From Nitrosomonas nitrosa (GTDB taxonomy: Bacteria; Pseudomonadota; Gammaproteobacteria; Burkholderiales; Nitrosomonadaceae), in the NCBI RefSeq assembly GCF_003051105.1, contig NZ_QAOO01000002.1, forward strand, positions 62,001 to 126,000: a stretch of DNA of 64,000 nucleotides, given 5' to 3'. Of the stretch, positions 38,294 to 47,979 are shown one piece after another (the first letter of the stretch is position 1; the number at the start of each line of letters is the position of its first letter). A program made the position numbers and the translations under genes. The notes beneath the pieces were generated by a model. The model saw only the letters and a list, made by a program, of their open reading frames with translations. It ran no database searches and was not told the DNA's origin.

Positions 38294-38604
38294 ATATCCC
38301 TCCAAAAATTTTTGAAAATTGCGCAAAACCCTATATGCGCCATTATTTCTCGGTACTGCGTCCCATATATCACCGCGACCGTACTGTCCTTGCTTTCAGA
38401 CGAGAGCAAAAGAAGCTCGCTAACTATACACTTTAATGATAAAACTGTCCACGAGTTGTAATTTTCCGCAATGCGCTGGAAGGGGTGATTTATTTAATCG
38501 GAATAAATTCGTTTAGATGATTTTTGTTATTTTTGCGCAATGGCGATGATTAGTTTGCGTAAGACTGGATGCTATAATGCCCGATTCTGATTAAACGAGT
38601 CACT
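38294..38604. other. 311-bp divergent control region of nirK and gshA
   Basis: It holds the candidate nirK promoter leftward. For gshA a TATAAT box lies at 38573-38578, about 27 bases before the start, with only a weak -35. No gene is seen. Confidence 0.55.
38423..38451 (-). promoter_or_regulatory. nirK: Candidate sigma-70 promoter of nirK
   Basis: On the minus strand TGGACA (38446-38451) and TATAGT (38423-38428) are 17 bases apart. Transcription would start near 38416, leaving a leader of about 120 bases before the nirK ATG. A short inverted repeat CGAG…CTCG (38401-38419) lies at the predicted start. Confidence 0.5.
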
Positions 38605-39891
38605 ATGCCACCAGTTCCACACCTTACCACTGCTTTGAGCGGTCCAATTCTTGAGTTAGAAAAGCGAATACTCGAGGCAATGCCAACTATTGAGCATTGG
38701 TTCCGTGGGAAGTGGCAGAGCCATACAGTACCTTTTTATTGCTCGGTTGATTTGCGTAATAGTGGTTTTAAGTTAGCTCCAGTTGATACCAATCTGTTCC
38801 CAGGAGGGTTCAATAACCTCAATCAAGAGTTCTTGCCACTTTGTGTGCAAGCTATGATGGCGGCAGTGGAAAAAATCTGCCCAGATGCACATAGCATTTT
38901 GCTTGTGCCTGAGAATCATACCCGCAATACGTTCTATTTTCAGAATATTGCCGTATTGCAAGGAATTATGCGGCATGCAGGTATGAATGTTCGTGTCGGC
39001 TCTCTTTTGCCAGACATCACTTCAGCGACCACGATTCATCTGCCAGGTGGAAACAGCCTTATCCTGGAGCCTATTAGGCGTAAAAACAATAGATTGTCGG
39101 TGGAAAATTTCGACCCTTGTGCTGTCTTGCTCAATAACGATCTTTCGGGCGGTATTCCGGAAATATTGAAAGATCTTGAACAGATTGTTATTCCCCCGCT
39201 TCATGCCGGTTGGTCGACACGAAGGAAATCTCAACATTTCTTCGCATATGACAGCGTAGCGCAGGAATTTGCCGAGCTTATCAAGATCGATCCTTGGCTG
39301 ATTAATCCTTACTTTAGTTCATGCGGCAAAATCGATTTTCATGAGAAAAAGGGGGAGGACTGTGTTGCGGCGGCGGTGGATGAAATATTAAAAGAGCTTA
39401 AAGAAAAATATAAACAGTATGGTGTTCATGAAAAACCTTTCGTGATCGTCAAGGCCGATTCGGGGACTTATGGTATGGGAATTATGACCGTGAAAGATAG
39501 CGAAGAAGTCTACAAGCTTAACCGTAAGCAACGCAACAAAATGGCGATCGTCAAAGAAGGTTTATCGGTTTCGCATGTATTGGTGCAAGAAGGCGTTTAT
39601 ACTTTTGAGAGCATCAATCAGGCTGTTGCAGAGCCCGTTGTTTACATGATTGATCGTTATGTGGTTGGTGGCTTTTATCGTGTGCACACGGGAAGAGGTA
39701 TGGATGAAAATTTGAATGCGCCAGGTATGCATTTTGTTCCTCTGGCATTTGATTCATCCTGTGTGTTGCCAGACCATGAAGCGCTGCCTGATGCGGCTCC
39801 GAATCGATTTTATGCTTATGGTGTGGTAGCGCGGCTTGCCTTATTGGCTGCCGCACTCGAACTAGACCGCAGTTCTCCCAGGTCTTCTTAA
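38605..39891 (+). CDS. gshA: Glutamate-cysteine ligase (proteobacterial type)
   Basis: The 428-residue protein is the GshA form found in nitrifiers and other betaproteobacteria (the TIGR02049 type), not the E. coli type. It makes gamma-glutamylcysteine from Glu and Cys with ATP. Recognisable parts are SVDLRNSGFKLAPVDTNLFPGGFNNL near residue 50, shown only in part here, the ATP-site KADSGTYGMGIMTV and NLNAPGMHFVPLAF. gshB follows after 36 bases, forming a glutathione operon. Confidence 0.92.
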   Translation: MPPVPHLTTALSGPILELEKRILEAMPTIEHWFRGKWQSHTVPFYCSVDLRNSGFKLAPVDTNLFPGGFNNLNQEFLPLCVQAMMAAVEKICPDAHSILLVPENHTRNTFYFQNIAVLQGIMRHAGMNVRVGSLLPDITSATTIHLPGGNSLILEPIRRKNNRLSVENFDPCAVLLNNDLSGGIPEILKDLEQIVIPPLHAGWSTRRKSQHFFAYDSVAQEFAELIKIDPWLINPYFSSCGKIDFHEKKGEDCVAAAVDEILKELKEKYKQYGVHEKPFVIVKADSGTYGMGIMTVKDSEEVYKLNRKQRNKMAIVKEGLSVSHVLVQEGVYTFESINQAVAEPVVYMIDRYVVGGFYRVHTGRGMDENLNAPGMHFVPLAFDSSCVLPDHEALPDAAPNRFYAYGVVARLALLAAALELDRSSPRSS

Positions 39892-39927
39892 TAGATTAGT
39901 TTTGCATCTTTATGGCGTAAATACTTT

Positions 39928-40887
39928 ATGAAGCTAGCTTTCGTACTGGATCGACTGGATTCGATCAAAATTGAGAAAGATTCTAGTTTTGCGATGATGC
40001 GCGAAGCGGCTAGCCGTAATCATCAACTGTTCGTCATGCAGCAAGGCGATCTTGTTTGGAAAGATAATCGGGTCACTGGTTTTTGTCATGAATTGATTCT
40101 TCTTGATCCAATCGAGGAAAAATATCGCTGGTATCAGGAAGGTGCTGCTGAAGCAATCCCTTTACAGGAATTCGATGCCGTCTTGATGCGCAAAGATCCA
40201 CCTTTTGATATTGAATATGTCTATAGCACGTATTTATTGGAGTTTGCTGAGCGACAAGGTGCCTTCATCGTGAATAGCCCCCGAAGTATACGTGATCACA
40301 ATGAGAAAATTGCAATTACCGAGTTTCCGCAATTTATCCCGCCTACACTTATAACAAGGCAAGAAAGCTTGATACGTTCATTTTTGGAGATGCATCAAGA
40401 TATCGTTCTGAAACCACTTGATGGGATGGGCGGGGCGAGCGTTTTTCGCGTTTATCGTGCTGATCACAATATCAGTGTGATTCTTGAAATGCTAACGCAC
40501 TATGGAACCCGTACTATTATGGCGCAGCGCTTTTTACCTGATATCAGTAAGGGGGATAAACGGATATTACTCATCGCTGGAGAGCCGGCGCCTTACGCTT
40601 TGGCACGCAAACCTAAGCCAGGTGAGACACGTGGTAATCTTGCTGCTGGCGGAATTGGTACGGCACAACGCTTATCGGGGCGCGATCTCGAGATAGCAAA
40701 GACGATAGGCCCCCTATTAGATAAGCGGGGCTTGTTACTTGTGGGGCTCGATGTGATCGGCGATTTTCTAACCGAGATCAATGTGACTAGCCCAACCGGT
40801 ATGCAAGAGATCGCTAAACAGACTGGTTTTAACGTGGCCGGAATGATGGTGGATGCGCTAGAGAAGCGTATCCATAGCCGCAAGTAG
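39928..40887 (+). CDS. gshB: Glutathione synthetase
   Basis: This 319-residue ATP-grasp ligase adds glycine to gamma-glutamylcysteine. Seen are the N-terminal KLAFVLDRLDSIKIEKDSSF, MRKDPPFDIEYVYSTYLLE, the ATP-grasp loop LKPLDGMGGASVFRV and the C-terminal EINVTSPTGMQEI. Length is normal. It is co-transcribed with gshA and faces hpnM convergently. Confidence 0.96.
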   Translation: MKLAFVLDRLDSIKIEKDSSFAMMREAASRNHQLFVMQQGDLVWKDNRVTGFCHELILLDPIEEKYRWYQEGAAEAIPLQEFDAVLMRKDPPFDIEYVYSTYLLEFAERQGAFIVNSPRSIRDHNEKIAITEFPQFIPPTLITRQESLIRSFLEMHQDIVLKPLDGMGGASVFRVYRADHNISVILEMLTHYGTRTIMAQRFLPDISKGDKRILLIAGEPAPYALARKPKPGETRGNLAAGGIGTAQRLSGRDLEIAKTIGPLLDKRGLLLVGLDVIGDFLTEINVTSPTGMQEIAKQTGFNVAGMMVDALEKRIHSRK

Positions 40888-40955
40888 TTTCGGTGGGTAT
40901 GGATGAAGCCTGTAAGCGTTGTTGAGCGGACTCCTGGGTGACTTTTCTTGCAGGA

Positions 40956-41585
40956 TTAGTTTTTTTCTGCTTGAAGAATCTTCTGCTCTAGCATGTCAAG
41001 CAATGCAGGGAAGCCATCTCGTTTGAGGATTGCATTATATTCGGCACGTTTTAAGGCGAGGTCACTGACGCCATCAACCAGAATATTAATGATGCGCCAG
41101 CCCTCGCTGCCATTTCGCAACACATAATCAAAGTTTATCGGATTGCTATCATTTTGGATGAATTTGCTCCGAACCAAGATCTGGTCACGTGGCAATGGTC
41201 GCTGCTCAATGATTTCAAAGCGTTCACCCTCATGGTGATTAAATCTTTCTGCGTAGGTGGCGATACTCAATTTTCGAAAGGCTTCTGTAATATTTTGCTG
41301 CTGTTCTTTATTGAGTGTGTTCCAGTTGGCGCCAAGCGCAGAGCGTATAATGCTATCGATATCGTGCGAATGATCAATGGCGGGAGCAAGGAGCTCAAAG
41401 CGCCCTTGGTACCCTAGCTCATCACCTTTTTGCATCGCTTGGATGAGTGTTTCCTGGAAAGCGCGAACAACCTGCTCTGGCCCATTGGATTGAGTGTCAT
41501 CAGCGCTTGCTATCGTAACAGGGAATATTAGAATTGCTGAAAGCAATACTTGGGTAAAGATTATGGCGTTAAGTAGTGATTTCAT
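40956..41585 (-). CDS. hpnM: MlaC/Ttg2D-type protein, hopanoid-associated HpnM
   Basis: The 209-residue protein has a signal peptide (MKSLLNAIIFTQVLLSAILI, cleaved near ASA) and a MlaC-like (toluene tolerance) domain: VRAFQETLIQAM, IRSALGANWNTLNKEQQQNI, YAERFNHHEGERFEI. It is a periplasmic lipid-binding protein, in the HpnM class when beside hpn genes. The start at 41585 is used because it gives a signal peptide. The gene overlaps the end of hpnB by 17 bases, so it is co-transcribed. It probably carries hopanoids to the outer membrane with HpnN, which is not in the window. Confidence 0.82.
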   Translation of the reverse strand: MKSLLNAIIFTQVLLSAILIFPVTIASADDTQSNGPEQVVRAFQETLIQAMQKGDELGYQGRFELLAPAIDHSHDIDSIIRSALGANWNTLNKEQQQNITEAFRKLSIATYAERFNHHEGERFEIIEQRPLPRDQILVRSKFIQNDSNPINFDYVLRNGSEGWRIINILVDGVSDLALKRAEYNAILKRDGFPALLDMLEQKILQAEKN

Positions 41586-42693
41586 ATCGGCGATTTTTCC
41601 ATTGTGCTCGTTCACCACGCCAGAAACGGATAGCAGAGGTCCATGTCATCAGTAGAAACAAAGTTCCAATAACGGGTAGTGCAAGCGCCCAAAGTGGGGA
41701 AAGCTGGTAGTAGTGTAAAACAGGGATATACACAATTATCATGGCTATCCACGCGAGCATGCAAATAACTATACTGGTTTGTCCAGGAAGAGCGAATAGC
41801 AATAAGATAGGAGCAAACCAAAACATGCTTGACATGAGCAGGGTGCAAACGATAAGTAATAAAGGGGAGTAATGTAATTGTGTATACGCCGTTCTTGCGA
41901 CCATGTTCCAGATCGTTTTTATGTCTTCGTACTCCCGGTGGCTTCGAGCGGAATGGCTCAAACCAATCCAGGTAGGCATACCTGCACGTTTAATACGAGA
42001 TGCCAAGGTGCAGTCATCTATCAATGCATCACGTAAACTGGCGAAAGCACCAATTTTCCGTAAGGCCTGTGTTTCAACTAAAATACACCCGCCAGCTGCG
42101 GCTGCTATCCGTGAGCCAGGTTTGTTCGCTAGGCGGAAAGGGTAAAGCAGTTTAAAGAAAAACACGAAGGCAGGCATCAATAATTGCTCTGATAAACGAA
42201 AAAAAGAAGGGGTTGCCATTAAGGATACCAGTACGAGATGTTCTTCGCGTGCTTTTTTGAGTAAAGCTGCAATCATCCCGGGTGCAAGCGTGATGTCCGC
42301 GTCGAGGAGTAATGTATACGGTGTGCTAACTTTAGCTAAGCCCTGTTCCAGCGCCCATAATTTTCCACTCCAGCCTGGAGGAGGCGTCGTGCCTGATATT
42401 ACCGTTGCACCGCATGTTCGAGCTTGTAGGGCCGTATCATCTTCTGACTGATCATCGACCACAATAATTTGATGACCCTTTCCTTGAAGACTTAATGCAT
42501 TGAGCGTTTGTTCGATAAGCGATCCCTCGTTACGAGCCGGAATCAGTATCGTGATTTCTTTTAAGGAAACATCTTTCTCGTTGGATGGTTCTAATGCCTC
42601 CTGTGTCCCCCACGGTCGCCATGGAGCAAGCAAAATTACCCACCAAAATAAAACTCCAGCAAATGCTAAGTATGTTACCAGCGATATCACCAT
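41569..42693 (-). CDS. hpnB: Glycosyltransferase family 2, hopanoid-associated HpnB
   Basis: The 374-residue membrane glycosyltransferase has an N-terminal hydrophobic anchor, a GT-A domain with ITILIPARNEGSLIEQTL, IIVVDDQSEDDTA, LLLDADITL (DxD) and ALIDDCTLASRIKRAG, and three C-terminal transmembrane helices (about residues 270-360). Its neighbours hpnH and hpnM support the HpnB assignment. It may add a sugar or sugar-like group to the hopanoid side chain. The substrate is not certain. Confidence 0.83.
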   Translation of the reverse strand: MVISLVTYLAFAGVLFWWVILLAPWRPWGTQEALEPSNEKDVSLKEITILIPARNEGSLIEQTLNALSLQGKGHQIIVVDDQSEDDTALQARTCGATVISGTTPPPGWSGKLWALEQGLAKVSTPYTLLLDADITLAPGMIAALLKKAREEHLVLVSLMATPSFFRLSEQLLMPAFVFFFKLLYPFRLANKPGSRIAAAAGGCILVETQALRKIGAFASLRDALIDDCTLASRIKRAGMPTWIGLSHSARSHREYEDIKTIWNMVARTAYTQLHYSPLLLIVCTLLMSSMFWFAPILLLFALPGQTSIVICMLAWIAMIIVYIPVLHYYQLSPLWALALPVIGTLFLLMTWTSAIRFWRGERAQWKNRRYEITT

Positions 42694-42800
42694 ACTTTCT
42701 GAATCAAACTGCTTTTAATTGAAGAAAAGGCAGTTTTGCTTGCGAGCTTTCTGCCTTTTGCGGTGTATGTCTAAAATGTGATAAGAAAAATTCTTCTCTA

Positions 42801-43970
42801 CTAATTGTCGGACCGGGTGAAGTTATTTGATGATGAACTCGATGAGCCGGTTTTTTGTTCCACTATCACGGATATAGGAAATTCTTTCTGTGAGCCATTC
42901 GTTTTAGGAGTGGTTAAATTCTTTTGTGACGGATCAGGCGCCATGGGGCCTTCGGTACGTGGTCCTTGTAAGCTAACACGCAATGCTTTGATAGGATTAG
43001 AAAAGGTGTCATTAATCGCCGTGGGCTCAAATCCACAGTGAGCCATGCAGTTCGCACATTTTGGATTGTTACCTACACCATAGTTATCCCAATCGGTTTC
43101 CTCCATGAGTTCACGGAAGCTGTTGGCGTAGCCTTCGTCGACCAAAAGATAACAAGGCCTTTGCCAGCCGAAAAGATTACGTGTGGGGTTACCCCAGGCA
43201 GTACATTGATAGTTCTGATTGCCTGCCAGAAAATCTAAATAAAGGCTGGAATGATTAAATCTCCAAGCTTGTTTACGTTTTTTGCCTTCTTGAAAAATTG
43301 CACGAAAGAGACGCTTGCTTACCGATCGCTGCAAGAATACATCCTGTCGCGGTGCATGTTCATAACTAAACCCTGGGGAGACATTGATGCCTTCCACACC
43401 TAATTCTGTGACGGTATCGAAAAACTCAGCCACTTCCTCTGCTGTTTCGTTTTGGAAAAGTGTGCAGTTGACGGTTACTCTGAAACCACGCTTGAGGGCT
43501 TCCTGAATAACTGGAATCACTTTATCGTACACACCTTCACGGCAAACGGAGGTGTCGTGACGTTCTTTATTGCCATCTAAATGTATTGAGAAAGTGAAAT
43601 AGGGTGAAGGGCGGTAGTCATCCATGCGATCCGCTAGCAGCAATGCATTGGTGCATAGGTAAACGAATTTTTTCCGTTTAATGATGCCCTCTACGATCTG
43701 GGGCATTTCTTTGTGTATCAGTGGTTCACCGCCTGCGATGGAAACGACGGGCGCCCCACACTCATCTACTGCGTCTAGGCAGTCTTGAACACTCAACCGG
43801 CGCCTTAAAGTATCATCGGGATAATCGATTTTACCGCAACCCGCACAAGCCAGATTGCACTGAAATAACGGTTCGAGCATTAGTACTAACGGATAGCGTT
43901 TATTACCACGAATTTTCTGCTTTAAGATATAGCTACCTACACGGTATTTTTGTAAAAAAGGAATACCCAT
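42801..43970 (-). CDS. hpnH: Adenosyl-hopene transferase HpnH (radical SAM)
   Basis: The 389-residue radical SAM enzyme carries the Fe-S cluster motif CNLACAGCGKID (CxxxCxxC) near residue 38, and a later CANCMAHCGFEP near 300. HpnH couples 5'-deoxyadenosine to diploptene, making adenosylhopane, the first step to bacteriohopanepolyols. The tail after about residue 335 is low-complexity, Ser- and Thr-rich (SSSSSSNNFTRSD). It lies 107 bases upstream of hpnB in the same direction. Squalene-hopene cyclase genes are not in the window. Confidence 0.92.
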   Translation of the reverse strand: MGIPFLQKYRVGSYILKQKIRGNKRYPLVLMLEPLFQCNLACAGCGKIDYPDDTLRRRLSVQDCLDAVDECGAPVVSIAGGEPLIHKEMPQIVEGIIKRKKFVYLCTNALLLADRMDDYRPSPYFTFSIHLDGNKERHDTSVCREGVYDKVIPVIQEALKRGFRVTVNCTLFQNETAEEVAEFFDTVTELGVEGINVSPGFSYEHAPRQDVFLQRSVSKRLFRAIFQEGKKRKQAWRFNHSSLYLDFLAGNQNYQCTAWGNPTRNLFGWQRPCYLLVDEGYANSFRELMEETDWDNYGVGNNPKCANCMAHCGFEPTAINDTFSNPIKALRVSLQGPRTEGPMAPDPSQKNLTTPKTNGSQKEFPISVIVEQKTGSSSSSSNNFTRSDN

Positions 43971-44740
43971 TTAATTCATCTCCGTTATTTTTTAGTACTA
44001 ATTTGTTTTTTTTTAGACTCAATCAAGAGGATGTAGAATAGATCTACAGTGCCCTCCCATCATTACTTTCGGGGGCTTGCTTCTCGTCTATTTAGTCTAT
44101 CTATTTAATATTTAATATATGATTATGCCGAATCTTCACTTTCATCGCTTCTAAGCTCGCTTTGCTGGGATATGCTAGCATGTCTCATTTATAAACCAAA
44201 GCGACATCAGAAAGTTTTGGTATTTTTGATTTTATTTTTAACATTTTTCCAACACTTTTTGGACGATAAGAAAAAAGATAAAAGAGGACCAACCCTTTAG
44301 GCGTGTCTAGAAATTCAATTGCAGGCAAGAAAAAGGCTTTTTGTTGCTCATAGATTCCTCCGGTTTTGATACCTGCCTGACTCCTTCAGAATAATCCTTG
44401 ATTTTTTCTAACCAGCACAAGCAACCAATTAACCACCCGAATTTCTCATAAACGGCTACTGCCTTCGCTTGTTCTTTGATTAATAGGAAAGATTAAGCGG
44501 GTTGGGTATATGAATCTTTACACTTCGCCTTCTCAAAACTTCCCTGTCAATCAAATTGCTGCGTGATCATCATGTGAATGGATGTACCCCTAAAAATCCC
44601 TATTTCCTCACCATACACCGACTTTCACAAAAGAATGTTTTCTTAATATAGCCAGCATATGCCACGTCAACATTGTTTGCTTTAGCCCCGTCTTGTTTAA
44701 AGCTCTGAATTTTTAGAGGTACTCTCAATATCATCAATCT
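43971..44740. other. 770-bp intergenic region with repeat copy 2
   Basis: No gene is supported. It contains the promoter of the hpnH operon on the left and the 139-bp repeat (44584-44722) on the right, ending 19 bases before the lipoprotein stop. The rest is AT-rich, without protein-like frames. Confidence 0.55.
44584..44722 (+). repeat. 139-bp dispersed repeat, copy 2 (MITE-like)
   Basis: Ends GTACCCCTAAAAATCC and GAATTTTTAGAGGTAC are imperfect 16-bp inverted repeats. The whole segment aligns with 8675-8811 in the same orientation. Noncoding. It sits just past the end of the lipoprotein gene. Confidence 0.7.
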
Positions 44741-45352
44741 TTAATAAGGTACACCCAGCATCTGGAGTGTTTCCTTGGTCAATTGGCCTTCAGCTAGGTT
44801 GTTTTGATTTTGAAAGCGCTTTAGAGCAGACATCGTTCTTGGGCCGCTGATACCATCGGCTGCACCAGGATCAAATCCAGCGTTAGCGAGCGCTTGTTGT
44901 ACTTTTCGGATCAAATCGGGAGTGGGTTTGACGACTTCGCTTAAATCCTCTTGCTCTGCGATTTGTGTTTCATCTTCTGCAGCTATTGCTGCTGATGGGC
45001 TATCGGCCATAAATTCGGAGAGAGCATCCTCGGCTTCAGCTATATTCTCAGCTGCATCGTTAAGTAAAGTGTCGGTAGTTTGCTCAAGAGAGGCTATTGC
45101 TTCTTGAGTTTGTTCACCTATTTCTTCAGTGATGGATTCGGATGGCGCTTGAGTTGGGGATTCGGTAATCAACTCGGGTTCAGTCATTAATTCTTCTGAT
45201 TCGGTTGTTTCAGCAACTGCTTTTTCTTTATTTTGTGCATCTGCTGCTTCTTCTTTTTTACCACAACCTACTAGCCCGATTGTGACTAATAAAGAAATCA
45301 CTAATAGTAGGTAAAAGCTCGGTGCTAATTGGTTGGCAGCCGTAGTTTTCAT
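44741..45352 (-). CDS. Lipoprotein with C-terminal peptidoglycan-binding domain
   Basis: The 203-residue protein has a lipoprotein signal (hydrophobic stretch then LVGC, Cys at about residue 30). A long acidic, Glu/Ala-rich segment follows at about residues 35-135, probably extended. It ends with a PG_binding_1 domain: LIRKVQQALANAGFDPGAADG, GPRTMSALKRFQNQNNL, ETLQMLGVPY. An outer-membrane anchored protein touching peptidoglycan is inferred. The start at 45352 follows GGAGAA with good spacing. Confidence 0.8.
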   Translation of the reverse strand: MKTTAANQLAPSFYLLLVISLLVTIGLVGCGKKEEAADAQNKEKAVAETTESEELMTEPELITESPTQAPSESITEEIGEQTQEAIASLEQTTDTLLNDAAENIAEAEDALSEFMADSPSAAIAAEDETQIAEQEDLSEVVKPTPDLIRKVQQALANAGFDPGAADGISGPRTMSALKRFQNQNNLAEGQLTKETLQMLGVPY

Positions 45353-45557
45353 TCTAACATTCTCCTTCTAAGTAAAAATCCAAAAAATACACAAATGTAA
45401 TAACTGCTCTCTTCGATTTTTATAATAAACTGAAACGCACTTTTAATGTTTTATTTTGATTGTATTGGGTCGCTTATTAGAGCTGTAGAGCGCTTTAGAG
45501 CTGAATTGATGCGGGTGGCGGATAGCAAATAGGTGCAAATAGGTAACAATGCATTTT

Positions 45558-46838
45558 TTACTGATCTGAAGTTTTGGGGTCAGCACCAGCATCAAGGGTA
45601 AGATCTAAAATTTCAATCCAATGCTTAACGGGAAGTGAAGTGCCGCTTTGCAGATGCATTAAGCAGCCGATGTTGGCTGTGACCAGCTGACTGGGTCTAT
45701 CAGAAGTCAGTGCCGCTATTTTTTGTTTAAGTAGTTGTTGTGATAATTCGGGCTGAAGGATCGAGTAAGTCCCCGCTGAACCACAGCAAAGGTGTGCATC
45801 CTTGACAGTGCAAAGCGTAAATCCGGCGGTACTGAGGATTTTCTCAACACTCCCTCGAATCTGCATGCCATGTTGGAGCGTGCAAGGTGAATGAAACGCA
45901 AGTTTTGTCAAAGCTTTGTCGCCTAATCGTTTGAATAGCGTGGCTAAAGCGTTTGTCTCCAATGTCAGGATCTCACTGATATCTTTTGCTAATGCTGAAA
46001 TATGCTGCGCTTTGTCCGCATAGGCGGGATCATGACGTAATAAGTGCCCATATTCTTTAACTGTAGCCCCACATCCACTGGCGGTGATCACGATGGCTTC
46101 TATCGGCTGCGAATTTGTTCGTTTGTCGATAAATGGCCACCAAGCATCAATATTTCGGCGCATCTGATCCATGCTCTCCTGGTGTGCGTCTAAATGATAT
46201 GAGAGCGCGCCACAACAGCCTGCTTTTTCTGCTTTGATCAGTGATATGCCGAGCTTGTCAAGCACATTTGCCGTGGCGATATTGATATTGGGTGAAAATG
46301 AGGGTTGCACGCAGCCATCCAGCAAGAGCATTCTGCGGGAATGCCGGGTTGTTGGCCAATCTTTGTTTTTTAGGGTGTGGCTAGGAATCGATTTTTTTAA
46401 CTTGGCCGGGAGAAAAGGCCGGAAAAGTTGACCTAGTTTAAACAAAGGTCTAAACAGATATCGATTGGGAAGTGTTTTTATTAAGAGATAACGTATTGCC
46501 CTATCACGCAGCTTACGTTTGACTTTTTTGTGGACAACCCCTCGGCCAATATCAAGCAGGCGGCTATATTGTACGCCCGATGGGCAGGTTGTTTCACAGG
46601 CGCGGCAAGTAAGACAGCGATCAAGATGTTGCTGAGTTTTTTGGGTGACAGATTGTCCTTCTAGCACTTGCTTCATTAAGTATATGCGTCCTCGGGGACT
46701 GTCCAACTCGTCGCCCAATAACTGATAAGTGGGGCAGGTAGCCAAACAAAAGCCACAGTGTACGCAGGATCTCAGTATGGTATCGGCTTCTTCGCCTTCC
46801 GGTGTGTGCTTGATGAAATTAGCGAGATTAGTTTGCAT
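45558..46838 (-). CDS. glcF: Glycolate oxidase iron-sulfur subunit GlcF
   Basis: The 426-residue protein has two 4Fe-4S motifs, CVHCGFCLATCPTY and CLTCRACETTCPSG, and two CCG domains: KAEKAGCCGALSYH and AHLCCGSAGTYSI. It passes electrons from the GlcD/GlcE flavin to quinone during oxidation of glycolate to glyoxylate. It starts 3 bases after the glcE stop and is last of the garR-glcD-glcE-glcF operon. Confidence 0.94.
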   Translation of the reverse strand: MQTNLANFIKHTPEGEEADTILRSCVHCGFCLATCPTYQLLGDELDSPRGRIYLMKQVLEGQSVTQKTQQHLDRCLTCRACETTCPSGVQYSRLLDIGRGVVHKKVKRKLRDRAIRYLLIKTLPNRYLFRPLFKLGQLFRPFLPAKLKKSIPSHTLKNKDWPTTRHSRRMLLLDGCVQPSFSPNINIATANVLDKLGISLIKAEKAGCCGALSYHLDAHQESMDQMRRNIDAWWPFIDKRTNSQPIEAIVITASGCGATVKEYGHLLRHDPAYADKAQHISALAKDISEILTLETNALATLFKRLGDKALTKLAFHSPCTLQHGMQIRGSVEKILSTAGFTLCTVKDAHLCCGSAGTYSILQPELSQQLLKQKIAALTSDRPSQLVTANIGCLMHLQSGTSLPVKHWIEILDLTLDAGADPKTSDQ

Positions 46839-46841
46839 TGG

Positions 46842-47915
46842 TCAGTACTCGGGATACATTTTTCCGGGATTCAGTATGCCGGCTGGATCAAATTTTTGCT
46901 TCAAACGTTTATGGAGCCCCATCATAGCGGGTGGGAGCGGGTGGAATGCCTGGATAGAGGTTTTATTGCCTTTAAAAAAGGTAGCGTGACCTTTTGCGGC
47001 TTCTGCCTGGGAACGTATTGTCGTTTCGTCTACGCTCTCATCGGTTGCCAGCCAGCGTAATGCGCCTCCCCATTCAATAAGTTGTTGTCCTGGTAGGGGT
47101 AAGGGGGGCGTAGAAGATTTGATCGATAGGCGCCACAATCGAGTTCCAGAGCGAAAAAAAGCGTGAGTATGCTCTCGAATGGATTGCCAGAAGGTTTTTC
47201 CCTGATCGATTTCTTCTCCGCCAAGCTGAGTACGGGTGGCGTGCACAGCAGACTCAGCGCCCGAGAGCCTTACGAAAAGATGGTTTTCGTAAAAGCAGGT
47301 GGCTGATATCGGTAAGGGCTTGCTTGCCCATTGATGCATTTTCCCAATCGCTTCCACTTCTTTCATGGACATGCACAGCGTTATCTCCATCGTGGGTAGC
47401 GGTAATACCTTGAGTGAAACCTCCAATAAAACACCCAAAGTTCCCATGGCGCCCGTCATGAGGCGTGAGACATCATAACCGGCAACATTTTTCATTACTT
47501 GACCCCCAAAATGCAGGTCATTGCCACGACCATCCAGAATTCGAACGCCCAATACGAAATCCCTCGCTGCGCCAGCGTAGGCTCTGCGCGGCCCGGATAA
47601 GCCGGTTGCAATACATCCGCCTAATGTTGCATTTTCACCAAAATGGGGGGGTTCAAAAGCCAGCATCTGCTGATGCGTCTGCAAAGCTGTTTCGAGATCG
47701 GTCAAACGTGTTCCTGCTTTTGCTGTGATTACAAGTTCACTGGGCTCATAATTGACGATACCCGAATAATTTGAAACATCAAGTATGTCAGGGGCTCGCT
47801 CTGCTATTTGGTTTCCATAAAAAAGCTTACTGTTACTTCCCTGAATAGAGAGCGGCCGTTTGCTTTCTGCTGCGGTGTTAATTTTATGGATAAGGTCTTC
47901 GGCCGTATTTAGCAT
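46842..47915 (-). CDS. glcE: Glycolate oxidase FAD-binding subunit GlcE
   Basis: The 357-residue FAD-binding protein has PLSIQGSNSKLFYG, then GENATLGGCIATGLSGPRRAYAGAARD and the C-terminal FDPAGILNPGKMYPEY. The start at 47915 (MLNTAEDLIHKI) gives the normal family length. The open frame extends upstream to 48287 but there overlaps glcD and is unlike GlcE. It is the second flavin subunit of the glycolate oxidase complex. Confidence 0.92.
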   Translation of the reverse strand: MLNTAEDLIHKINTAAESKRPLSIQGSNSKLFYGNQIAERAPDILDVSNYSGIVNYEPSELVITAKAGTRLTDLETALQTHQQMLAFEPPHFGENATLGGCIATGLSGPRRAYAGAARDFVLGVRILDGRGNDLHFGGQVMKNVAGYDVSRLMTGAMGTLGVLLEVSLKVLPLPTMEITLCMSMKEVEAIGKMHQWASKPLPISATCFYENHLFVRLSGAESAVHATRTQLGGEEIDQGKTFWQSIREHTHAFFRSGTRLWRLSIKSSTPPLPLPGQQLIEWGGALRWLATDESVDETTIRSQAEAAKGHATFFKGNKTSIQAFHPLPPAMMGLHKRLKQKFDPAGILNPGKMYPEY

Positions 47916-47979
47916 GAGATAGATAAAACGGTGTGATATGCGAGAACTGTTAGGGACATAATCAGGGACATAGCCTCCA

